Of a DNA stretch of 64,000 nucleotides, positions 55,211-64,000 are shown one piece after another (the first letter of the stretch is position 1; each line of letters begins with the position of its first letter). This stretch comes from Mucidula mucida (taxonomy: Eukaryota; Basidiomycota; Agaricomycetes; Agaricales; Physalacriaceae). Below the pieces are notes generated by a model. That model did not search any database and was not told the DNA's origin. It worked only from the letters and a program-made list of their open reading frames with translations. The stretch is from the NCBI GenBank assembly GCA_015501055.1, contig JADNYV010000108.1, forward strand, positions 1-64,000. Direction: 5' to 3'. The position numbers were made by a program, and so were the translations under genes.

Positions 55211-56080
55211 TTAAGCTAAAATTCGACTCATTTCAAACCTTTCAACAAGCTGGGAGTCAAGTGGCTTCCCGATGACTAGTAAGGGCAACAGCAGCTCTGA
55301 GGCAGTGTAGAGGACATGGGGAAACATATGGATGTATTGACCAGTAAGTACATGGAATAATGTTAACGACACAGATGCACTACGACTCGCAATCACTGTC
55401 TGGAGCATTATCTGGCAGATTTCCTGCTCTCGCTCTGAGTAGCTGGTATCTGGATTGGCCAGTGCTCCACGCAGCGTGCAACACCGCATGTTGGTGACTT
55501 TTGCATTGGCAAACAGTGTGATCCAGGATGTCCTTGCCCATGGCATCATATTCTGGAAACAAGTCAGGAATGACAACAAGCCAAAAATCTGTCATGTACC
55601 TTGCTTGAACCGCTCCGGGTTATCAAGAGTATTGGCCATCTCATGCAGATACTTCTTCAAACTGGAGTGGCCACCGTTATATTGTGGTGGAGGAACACCC
55701 TTCGTAAGCGTGTACTTCACATCCCTTGGATAGTCTTCCTCTTCCGTTGTTTCACCATGTTCATCTTCTGTATCCGACAGTTCTTGACGCGCCTGGCGAC
55801 AGAGTTCCGGGGTATCCGGGTTAGCCCTCATTCGCTTGCAGCGTGGCGGCGCTGCCGGCGTACAAGGTTGCGCAATAGTGGTATGGGAGTTCCTCTGTGG
55901 CGTCGGAGACTCTTGGATCGAAGCTGCCCATTTCCGCAATACAGGAGTAGAAATTGGCGAAGTCTAGAAGTTTTTGTCAAGAGAGTACATGAATGATAGC
56001 TGTATCGGATACACCTGCCGCTGCTCGTTCAGCGTCTCAGGCAATCGACTTGAATTTTGTGCTACCGGTTTTCCGTTCAT
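55211..56080 (-). CDS. transposon accessory protein, function unknown
   Basis: It lies 146 bp downstream of the transposase on the same strand. Exon 1 (56015-56080) starts MNGKPVAQNSSRLPETLNEQ. Exon 2 (55600-55963) is Pro/acidic-rich (SDTEDEHGETTEEEDY) and ends DNPERFKQ. After a 47-nt intron the spliced frame stops at about 55380. An overlapping frame of 122 codons reaching 55211 (VTNMRCCTLRGALANPD, YSEREQEICQIMLQTVIASR) looks more protein-like, so a frameshift at the join is possible. No family is recognised; by position it may serve transposition, as the second genes of plant CACTA elements do. Confidence 0.45.
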
Positions 56081-56226
56081 TTGCAGTGTTGCACAGCGTA
56101 GTTGCTCGGACTGGTTGAGGTGATAATAGTAGGACGTTGTCAACTTTGGAACTCGGTGCTGTTCCCAATCGAGATAACCCTAACCCTAGCATAGTGGCGC
56201 GGTACATATATTCTATTTAGGAATCG

Positions 56227-59200
56227 CTATGAGGGCATACAACGTACTAGTGAACCACTACGATCAATAAATGCGCATTCTCGACCATCTACTACCCGCC
56301 CAATGAGACACTGAACAGAAATGGCATCAACAACATCAAGAGCCCCTTCCATACGCTGTGCGACATGAATGTCCAGCGGCTCCATGCCGCTTACCTGCTT
56401 CACAGGTGCATTACGCACGGCCACCATGATAAGATCCTTCAGCTCGGTTTTGAATGCTGTTCGCACATGACTTGGCAGGTGTAAGTGCATTATGTGTTGT
56501 AACTGTCCGTAGAACTCTCGATCGACGAGGCGAATGGCGGCGCCACGCCGACGGGCATTCAGGTCGACCTGCATGGTATACTGTAGATGTATTAGCTGAC
56601 AGTTATAGAAATTGAATGCGGAACTTACGCGTACGAATGTGGGATCACGGTGATCTTCAGCACGCTTGTACATCGAATTTGCGTACATTGTGTCACCCTC
56701 AGATGTATCCGTCCGACGCAGACAACCATACTCCTCAATGAAGACCTCACCGATGTGAGCATGGATTACCTGGATACTGACGTTGAATCTCGTAACCAGC
56801 GCCGCTGATAACAATTTTTGAATCAACAACAAATCTGGCCGCACTTTTGAGCGTGGTGGAAGGAGAATACAAGATGTATCTAGATAAAGGCCATTAGGTG
56901 CAGCAGGCGGAATGTGAGGAACAACGTACAACCCGGGATATGCACACTACCTCTCACAGAATTGTGCACTCGCGCTTTACGTCCCAGCGCAAGCCCCACA
57001 TGCATGTCATACACAACCTTAATTTGTGTAAGCTGTGCGGTCTCAAGAACGAAGCGGTCCATTGAACGCCATGGATTTCGCCGACTTCGGATAGCGGGTG
57101 AGAGCGTGCCACAGTAACGTTCCATGGGAAAGGCCCAGTAGCACCAGACAGGACCCATCGCCTTGATGCTGCCGGCAATATGCAGGAGAGCGTGAACTGT
57201 CACTGGACAAACATTGACTCGTGTTGGATCTCGTTGATAGTAAAGACTAAACATTGTATGAGTATTCAAGCTTGTTGAGACACTGAAATGCTTACCTTTC
57301 ATAGTCGGTAACCCACTTAATAAATCCAGTACGAACTTGTTCTATTTCGGAGGCACTGATCTGAAATTGGAGACAGATCGTTAAAAGATAGACAAGCTCG
57401 ACGAAGTGCTTATAGTAGCGAGCATGTCGAAAGCGATTCCGAAGAAGCACAGGTCCAATATAGAGTGTCCAGAAGGACCACATCTCCGCAGACATGTAAC
57501 TGCGATCTGTAGAGACATTCGGGACACGACAGCCATAGCAGGATGGAATCGTATCACCAGACGCCGCCGTAGCCTTGCCGATACCCTCCCATATAGCCGC
57601 CGACAGCTCATAACATCCATCTCCTTCATCAACACCCTTGAACTCCCCAGTCCAGAGAAGTGTGAGATTCTTCATAAGGTTCTCCCAAATCAGATGCATG
57701 AAGTCGTACGGAAATGAGGAGGGTAACATCAACGAGTCGAGTGTAGCCAAAATGGGAACACCTTTAACACCGTACTGCCGTGCGAGCTCCTCCGCCTCAG
57801 CCAATGTCCGTGCACCAAGTACTTCTTCTCCTTGTGCCACCATCTCGGCATGAGTTCGCATCGGAAGATTGGCAAGGTCGTACTCTTTGATGGCGTCAGG
57901 ATTGTCGATAACAGCGGGATGGGAAGAGCGATCATGAGGAACATAGTGTGTTGTGACGCGAGTAGCACCGGGGATTCGAACGCCCGTAATCTTGCACATA
58001 CGACAGGGAGAGTAACCATTATGGCCCTTTATGTCCATGAGCAGCGAAACAGCCGGAATGTCGCCGAAAACGCAAATAAGGAAGGCGCGAAGAAGAAACA
58101 TTTCCTTCTTGATAATGTCGAAAGAAACCACACCCGCCATCAACAACTTCATCTCCTGGACAAACGGCCATAGGAACGAATCAATGTCATGGGGTTTCTT
58201 GGGACCGGGAATGACGCCGAGTGCCAGAACATTCTCGAGATGGAAACGAACATCGGGGGGAAGGTTGTAATTGAATATGATGAGCGGCCATGCCGTCTTT
58301 TTACGACGCTTGTGTGGGCAGAATCCATCAGTCGAAAATCCTAACGCAACGTCACGGGCATCTGCGAAATACTTCAACGACAGTATGGAACCGTTAACGT
58401 GTATAAAGCGCTCGCAGAGGCGACGATACAAATCGCCATCGAAAATATCCTCTGTGAGATCTGGCTCGGAAGGTTGATGGGTCGAACGATACTGCATTGC
58501 AGAGGCAACAGATGTGTTCGCGGCAAATGCTTGCAAGCGGGGAATGATGGGAAGATAGGTGAACTTCTGGCGCGGTTTTCCATCATCGCGATAACGGGGT
58601 TCCTGGCAATATGGACATGTCGACATATCAGCGTATCTGCCAGTGTAGCATACACAGGATTTCGGGCAGCAGTCGTAGAACTGCGGTTTGAAACCAGAGA
58701 GAAAGGCGACACGTGTGCGCACAGCAGCCAGGGAGAGTTGGGAATGGTCGGCATCCGGTTCGAAGACATGAGGAAGGTCGACGAATCCTTCATCAGTGAG
58801 GTGATGGCGTAACTTGTACGCGAAGGCCCTGCAGATAAGCCGATCCAAATTATTCAATTTATCAGCTATACGAGGCATTAGGAATTGTACACTGTTTGAA
58901 AAACAAAGACGTACTAATCTCGCTCACGCGTTGATGATACGCAGCACTCGAACGGTCCATTGTCGTGAGCCCGTCAGTATCGCGCTCTAGACCATCCCAA
59001 TCGAAATTGACGAAGTGGAATTCATCCTCGTCATTATCATCCATCCCAACATCCTCCAAGTCTGGTTCCTCTTCATCATCCTCGTCAACTTCCTCGACCA
59101 TGAAACAACCATGTGGAAGTCGTTGACTATGTTGGGGAGAGGACGGCGGAGTTCCCGCACCCATGTCGTTGTCCATGAAATTGTTCGGGACTTCGTCGTC

Positions 59201-59395
59201 ATGTCCTCTTTGTGCGACAGGCTCAGGTATGGGATCAGAATCGGGGGCTGGTCCGTGTCGAGAGGTGACGCCAACACGACGAAGAATAGGTTGCGGCGGA
59301 TATGGCTGAGCATTTAAAAGTCGTTCGTGCTTTTGGGCAAGTTTTCGGCCATGGAGTTTCTGGCATGCAGCACAGAATATGTTGTTGCGAGCCAT
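56227..59395 (-). CDS. tnp2: Tnp2 family transposase (CACTA/EnSpm)
   Basis: Five exons join in frame (58915-59395, 57296-58865, 56933-57246, 56629-56879, 56227-56580) to give 989 residues with no stop. The start MARNNIFCAACQKLHGRKL is a Cys-containing N-terminus, followed by an acidic linker. The core is that of Tnp2 (Transposase_21) proteins: a Cys cluster (CCPKSCVCYTGRYADMSTC, CPYC), FSTDGFCPHKRRKKTAWPL, NLPPDVRFHLENVLALGVIP, KGHNGYSPCRMC, then LPSSFPYDFMHLIWENLMKN. The C-terminal part (YYQRDPTRVNVC, VHALLHIAG, GPVWCYWAFPMERYCG) matches the DUF4218-like region that often follows. By family it binds element ends and catalyses cut-and-paste through a DDE/D nuclease. It appears intact, so the element may be autonomous. 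Confidence 0.92.
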
Positions 59396-59492
59396 GTAGT
59401 AGTTCGGAAGAAGGGCCGGTAGTAAACCTGACCAAATAAAGCCCTCTGCGGAAAAAAGAATTTCAAGTCTGTCTACCACATCCACCTAACAA
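59396..59492. promoter_or_regulatory. 97-bp divergent promoter inside the transposon
   Basis: The interval separates the start codons of the minus-strand transposase (59395) and the plus-strand RGG-rich gene (59493), so both must be driven from it or from within each other's 5' ends. Confidence 0.55.
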
Positions 59493-60844
59493 ATGGCGAC
59501 CCGTAGTACTCGCAGCGGCGGCACCGCACCTCAGGCAGGTGCCCCTACGCCTGCTTCTCGTGGTACCGGACGTGGAGGCACTACGGCTCGTGGAGGATCT
59601 CGCGGTAGCGTTACGGCTCGTGGAGGTGCAACCTTGTCTCGTGGCGGCGCTACGCCTTGCGGAGGCACTACAGCTCGTCGTGGTGGTAGGGGTGGAGTCA
59701 GCGCACTTGGAAACGCAACCAACACTGACTGGGAGGCCAAGCTAAAGGAAAAAGAAGGTAAGTCTTAGTAAATCAACAGATAAATACAACTTACAGGTCC
59801 CAAACCTAGCCGAGCTGGAGCGTGAGAGGGAAGACCGACGCAAAGATCAAGAAAGCCTTCGGAAAGAGCAGGAAAGAGCTCAAGCCCTCCAGCGTCAGAT
59901 TGCAGCAATACCGGAGCCCCAGAACAACGAGGGTGTACAAGAGCTTGAAAGTGAGTATTAGCTTCAATGTGTCTAAGCTAGCCGCAATTAATCCACCTAC
60001 AGACCAGATAGCAGAGCAAAATGCTCGCATTGAGGAGCTTCAGCAGCAGCTCGAGGGACAGGCCCAAGCAAGCGAGCAGAAGATTCCACGGCCGCATGGC
60101 CCCGTCAACATTCAGATAGCCATGGGCTTGTCAGAGAGTGCCGAGGATACAAGCAGCTATAACTCAATCTCAGTAAGCTGCAAGATTCAGTGCAGTTCAG
60201 ATACTCACTGTCTCCGTCGTAGCGCTCTGTCCGCCGCAATATCATCCGAGCCGGGATTGATGTCACAGCTCAGTGGAAGGACATCTCGCCAGTTCAGAAG
60301 GTTGAACTGTATGCCATGGTCAGTACTAGTCTCGCCGTTATGTATAAACTCGCCTTACCTTTGAACAGTGTCGCCAAGAACATCCTATCCTCACAGATTC
60401 CTCAACGACTGGCCGACCGAGCTTCTTGCTCAGCAATACGTTAAGAATCAACGGTGCGCAGCATATCGAAGAGGCGAGGTGCAGGTGCCCACAGGATATG
60501 AGAAGATGTCCGAGAATGCAGCCAAACGGGGATCCGGGAATTGAAAGAGTAAGGCTAAGATTGCGCTCGCGAGAAAGGCAGCCGACAAGCGCGAGGCAAG
60601 ACGCCAACGCACAGCAGCTCAAGCCGAACGCGAAGCTCAGCAAGCTGCTTCAGGATCTGGCCAGGACACCGGCGGACAAGGCAATGGCGGACACGGCGAT
60701 GGTGGACACGACAATGGCGAGCATAACAACGGAGGAGGTGATGTTCACATGGAAAATGGGACCAACGGTGGTGGTGGTGGTGGGAATGATGAGCTGCCAC
60801 GCCGTGAGAACAATGGTGACGGCGGGATGGAAGGATCCGGTTAA
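59493..60844 (+). CDS. RGG-rich coiled-coil protein, transposon-borne, with a stop
   Basis: ATG at 59493 opens an Arg/Gly-rich region of about 85 residues with repeated RGG and TARGG motifs, as in RNA- or DNA-binding RGG boxes. A coiled coil follows (NLAELEREREDRRKDQESLR, NQIAEQNARIEELQQQLEGQ), then VRRNIIRAGIDVTAQWKDIS, FLNDWPTELLAQQYVKNQR, a Lys/Ala helix and a Gly/Asn-rich tail to TAA 60842-60844. Introns of 50-52 nt near 59950-60001, 60174-60223 and about 60323-60368 are GT-AG. Two problems remain: the first join (around 59758-59798) is out of frame with the nearest acceptor, and TGA at 60542-60544 interrupts the late exon. It may be decaying, or my exons may be wrong. It is probably an auxiliary DNA-binding protein of the element; this is inferred from position only. 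Confidence 0.5.
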
Positions 60845-62257
60845 CGTACGTACTTGATTCTTCCTTTCATCAACTACTAACCCCATGTTCTAGTTCGCTT
60901 GTCATCGTGTCTTCCGGGGTTCTGAGCCGCCAACGGATGGAATGTTTTTGTGTGATTCGAGTCGCGTCGCGTTCAACTTCTGGAGTATATGTGTATACCT
61001 TACCTACTTACAATTCACGATACATACTTATACCTAATCAATTGTGCTTTTGCATTCTTCGTGTTGGCGCGACCGTGAGGTGTATGTGGCGTCGCATTTG
61101 AGCCGGATTTGAGCACCCGCACCGAGCCGGGATTCAGCCGTATATCAAAAATGCTTGAAATACAGTCACAAAAAGGATAGTAACTAGCCGTTGTATGAAT
61201 GTAAACTATGCCAAATCTGGATAGATAATCATCCGGATTCTTGCTAACAGTCATCTATAAAGCGGGTGGAATGGGCCAGCAGATGTACTGGTTGAAAACG
61301 GCCCATTCGGGGTGCTATTCAGCCTATTGACTGAGGATGATTCGTAACCCGAAATCAACCACGGTGTGGCTAAACTCGATCCAAGCCGTGGTTGATTCAC
61401 ACTGGATGACTTTCATCTGGTTTGCCGCTCACAGTGATGTCAAGAATAGTAGGAATCTATATCGGGGCTAGTTTATTAAGCGGATTGCCACGAATACTTT
61501 GGGAGAAGTTGTCGTTTTCCACTGTCCAGACCGACGGTAGGAAAGTTGGTCTAAGTACGAGTGCCTGGTCCTGGATACCGAGTTCTTCCATGTCGTGTAC
61601 TAGGAACCGTACAGCGAACAGCGAACTAGATTTGTCTCGGAGTGGTTACCCATGGTTCATCTGGAGCACTCCGGCACGGGCTTGTATTTTGATTTCAAGC
61701 TGCACCGTGGATAGCTGCCGATTTGAGGTCTTTTCCACGTCTAATCTAAGCTTGATGTAGAATTTCGTGCGCGAGGTCGTCTGGTCAAGCGCAATAGAGT
61801 TCCCTCGACAAGTCTTTTCTCTTATGAGTACTTACATGTGGGTGTGGTGGCCCGCCGTTAAAACCAGGCGTGCTTTTCAGTATTCTTGTTGAACGGATAC
61901 TGCAGCGCCGCAAAAAAAGTCCTACGATGTTCGGCCAACTCGATTCTGCTTAGCGCTTGGAAGCAATACTTAGTCTGTGAATTTAGAAGCCGTTCCGCGG
62001 ACAGATCGTCAAACGGTCTGTGGTTGTCAATCCAGGGTGCCGATTCTTTTGTTTATGTAGATCTGATTGCAGTAGAGACATTACAAAACCCTCGACTACT
62101 CGAGTTTTCCAAGTATAGCACGACGACTACTAGACTTGATAAGTGTTCCAATCCATTTTTGTGGTCTTTTTGGGTCTGGTTCATCGGCTGTACGACGTGC
62201 TATTCTGAAGCGTACTGAGTTGGCCGAGCCATCACTACAGCAAAGACATCAACACAT
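60845..62257. other. intergenic or right flank of the transposon
   Basis: No gene recognised. An inverted pair AATCAACCACGG / CCGTGGTTGATT lies around 61350-61400. Plus frames at 61422-61760 and 61886-62218 are unassigned. Confidence 0.45.
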
Positions 62258-62676
62258 TAGCCAAGCTCAAAGCTGGCGTAGCTGGCCGTAGCTGGGCCGT
62301 AGAAATATTTCGTAGCTAGTTTCGTAGCTGGCTCAGTAACAGCTGACTAAATGTGACTTAATTGTGATTTCTGTGACCTTATGTGACCCCGCCGTGCCGC
62401 CCCTCCCGACAAGCCTTCCCGCTGGCTGTAGCAATGATCTATCACCAGAAGTAACATTCCGAATAAATGATTGCATATATATAGCATCTTAACTGAAGCT
62501 CTACTACCTTCAGGAACAGTATCTTCCAGGAAATGTAGTACCCTCAGTAAGCGTGATACCGCGGCAATTTGCGGACTTTCTCGGATGCCTCGGAGTGACT
62601 GAGGTGGCTGGCTACGAAATACGAAATATTTCTACGGCCCAGCTACGGCCAGCTACGCCAGCTTTGAACTTGGCTA
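62258..62676. mobile_element. MITE with 57-bp terminal inverted repeats
   Basis: The left end TAGCCAAGCTCAAAGC... (62258-62314) matches the reverse complement of 62620-62676 at 56 of 57 positions. The 419-bp element has no coding capacity. Terminal TA on both sides fits a TA target duplication, as in Tc1/mariner-type MITEs; no longer duplication is visible. The inverted repeats contain three GTAGCTGG-like words. Confidence 0.85.
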
Positions 62677-63904
62677 TTGCCAGTCGACGATAAAACAAAT
62701 TCGGTCAGGAATCACTAAATCACCTTCGTATGCGTTGTTCCTCCTCTTTGCACAGTACTGATGCTTCTTCCCAGATTATCACCCTTCCTATACGTACCCG
62801 GCTTCTTCGCGACGGAGAGTAATCCACCCCAGGTGTACTCCGGTCATTTCTCTGGACTAGACGAGAACAACTATGTAAATCGCATCACACGCGAGATGGA
62901 AGAGGAGAAAACGATGGTGTGGAGGCGTGTGTGAATGACAGCTTGGGGAGAACGTCTATGTTAACAACGGAGAAGAGGAGAGGAGAGAGGAGCGCTCCTT
63001 TATTGCAGGGATATCTCCTCTCCGTGCGCGAGTTTAATGGCGCGAGTAGCCGCGAAGAACGCTGAGACGTAGCTCGAAACATCCTCGGGCTTCGTAGAGA
63101 GGAGGGGAAGCGAATCCGGGAAGAACGTTCCCACCTGTATGCTCGGCCAAAGCGCGTCCTCACACATCGCCGTGGAAAAGAGATTGCCTGATCAAAGTCG
63201 ACACTGATGGATGAGGATGGAGACGCTGAGGAGAGAGAGGCGAGAATGACGCGACGACGAGGGACGACAATCGCAGAGACAACGGCGGTTTCATGCCAAG
63301 ATGGGCGCCCTCATCGCGCAGAGCTATCCTATCGACCCGGTTGCATATTTCTTCCGAGTCATACTCTGCTTGGAAGAATGGATGGTCACGATGAAGGGTA
63401 GACAAAGCGCGATAATGGCGTGAGAAGGCGATGCCTGCCGTCATTTCTTCGGGTCGTCTTGCCGAGAAGAGTTCTGTTGCTTCCTGTACTGACACCGAGG
63501 AGCTCTTGACCGTTTCTGATATCGGGGTAACACTATTGGACATAGCGGGGACATCTGCGTACACGCCTACCTGTCCTACCTTCTTCATCGCCACCCCTAT
63601 CACTTGCCAAAGACGGGTCCCATCAAGTAAATCCCAACTACCAAAGGGAAATGACAATCCAAAAAGATCCTAAGATCCCTATATCGACGGTTAACCGTTT
63701 CACAAATGAGACATGATGTTGAGATAGAAGATACAAAGACAAGAAAATGGAAGACATGTACAAGAAGCAGTTTTGAAAGTGATCAAAGTGTCTCTTGGAA
63801 AATCGAGAAGAAATATCCACTATAAGTACAAGCTACTTTGTCCGCTTGGGCCTCATCTTCGAGGTGTGCTGCAAGTAATAGATAGTGTGCCATGAGCGGA
63901 GCAG
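62677..63904. other. intergenic, no firm gene
   Basis: A minus frame at 63160-63657 (165 codons) reads FSRHYRALSTLHRDHPFFQ and could be an exon, but has no known family or partner exon; 62885-63163 is Arg/Ser-rich and doubtful. Confidence 0.4.
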
Positions 63905-64000
63905 TCATCCACTCCAAGCCCGAATCTCTTCCAAGAGTCTCTGAAACATGGCTTGTTAAGGAGAGTCAACACCGAAAGAGAGGCAAGACATACCGCAGCT
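63905..64000 (-). CDS. probable 3' end of a gene running off the window
   Basis: A GT-AG intron of about 45 nt (near 63952-63995) would join an exon off the right edge to a last exon reading MFQRLLEEIRAWSG and a stop at 63905-63907. The short helical end is plausible but the product cannot be named. Confidence 0.3.

Larger units (their letters stand above)
51840..60900. mobile_element. CACTA-type (Tnp2) transposon, approximate extent
   Basis: The Tnp2 transposase, two accessory genes and a long left flank of structured tandem repeats lie together between a truncated F-box gene and unassigned DNA. AGGGTTCC-like words recur (51.95-52.1, 52.9-53.0, 53.85-53.9, 56.18 kb), as expected for subterminal protein-binding repeats. 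Exact CACTA ends and the target duplication were not found, so the limits are guesses. Confidence 0.55.

Noticed and set aside
54533..55275. Series of short similar proteins on the plus strand
   Set aside because: Produced by the 136-bp minisatellite, whose period is not a multiple of three; no coding constraint.
1..64000. CRISPR arrays, rRNA and tRNA genes
   Set aside because: No spacer-repeat structure and no convincing cloverleaf or rRNA segment could be read.

Overview
The window looks like nuclear DNA of a basidiomycete fungus, most probably an agaricomycete. The evidence is many genes split by GT-AG introns of about 45-60 bases, several F-box/LRR genes, a chromodomain Ty3/gypsy element, a Tnp2 (CACTA-type) transposon and an hAT relic. 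All functional calls come from reading translations and motifs by eye; no database search was run. Exon joins were accepted only where GT (or GC) and AG sites keep frame and restore a sensible protein.

Layout. 0-16.3 kb: two divergently oriented copies of a deaminase-like gene. The left copy is a frameshifted pseudogene cut by the window edge; the right copy encodes 460 residues. Between them lie a 12-exon gene for a 1,459-residue zf-4CXXC_R1 (CDCA7-type) zinc-finger protein, an F-box protein and a small secreted protein. 16.8-22.4 kb: a graveyard holding an internally deleted hAT transposase, a flavin-binding pyridoxamine-phosphate-oxidase-like pseudogene and an ADP/ATP carrier pseudogene. 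23.3-29.7 kb: minus-strand accessory genes, namely an aminoglycoside-phosphotransferase-like kinase, a 562-residue orphan protein, and an NAD(P)-dependent epimerase/reductase with eroded catalytic motifs. 31.8-38.9 kb: an F-box gene interrupted by a complete 5,885-bp chromovirus. Its two 183-bp LTRs read as identical and a 5-bp duplication (GCCTG) flanks it, so the insertion is very recent. 39-43.4 kb: no recognisable gene. 43.5-49.5 kb: an HMG-box transcription factor and a uridine-phosphorylase-like enzyme with two GC-AG introns. 49.7-51.8 kb: a six-hairpin glycosidase pseudogene and a truncated F-box/LRR fragment. About 51.8-61 kb: a large CACTA-type element with several repeat families, an intact 989-residue Tnp2 transposase and two accessory genes, one divergent from the transposase. 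62.26-62.68 kb: a MITE with 57-bp inverted repeats. The last 100 bases hold the probable end of another gene.

The window is a typical accessory region: few conserved genes, many F-box or LRR genes, decayed gene copies and both classes of transposon. The strongest leads are the paired deaminases, the fresh chromovirus insertion into an otherwise open F-box gene, and the repeat-rich CACTA element.
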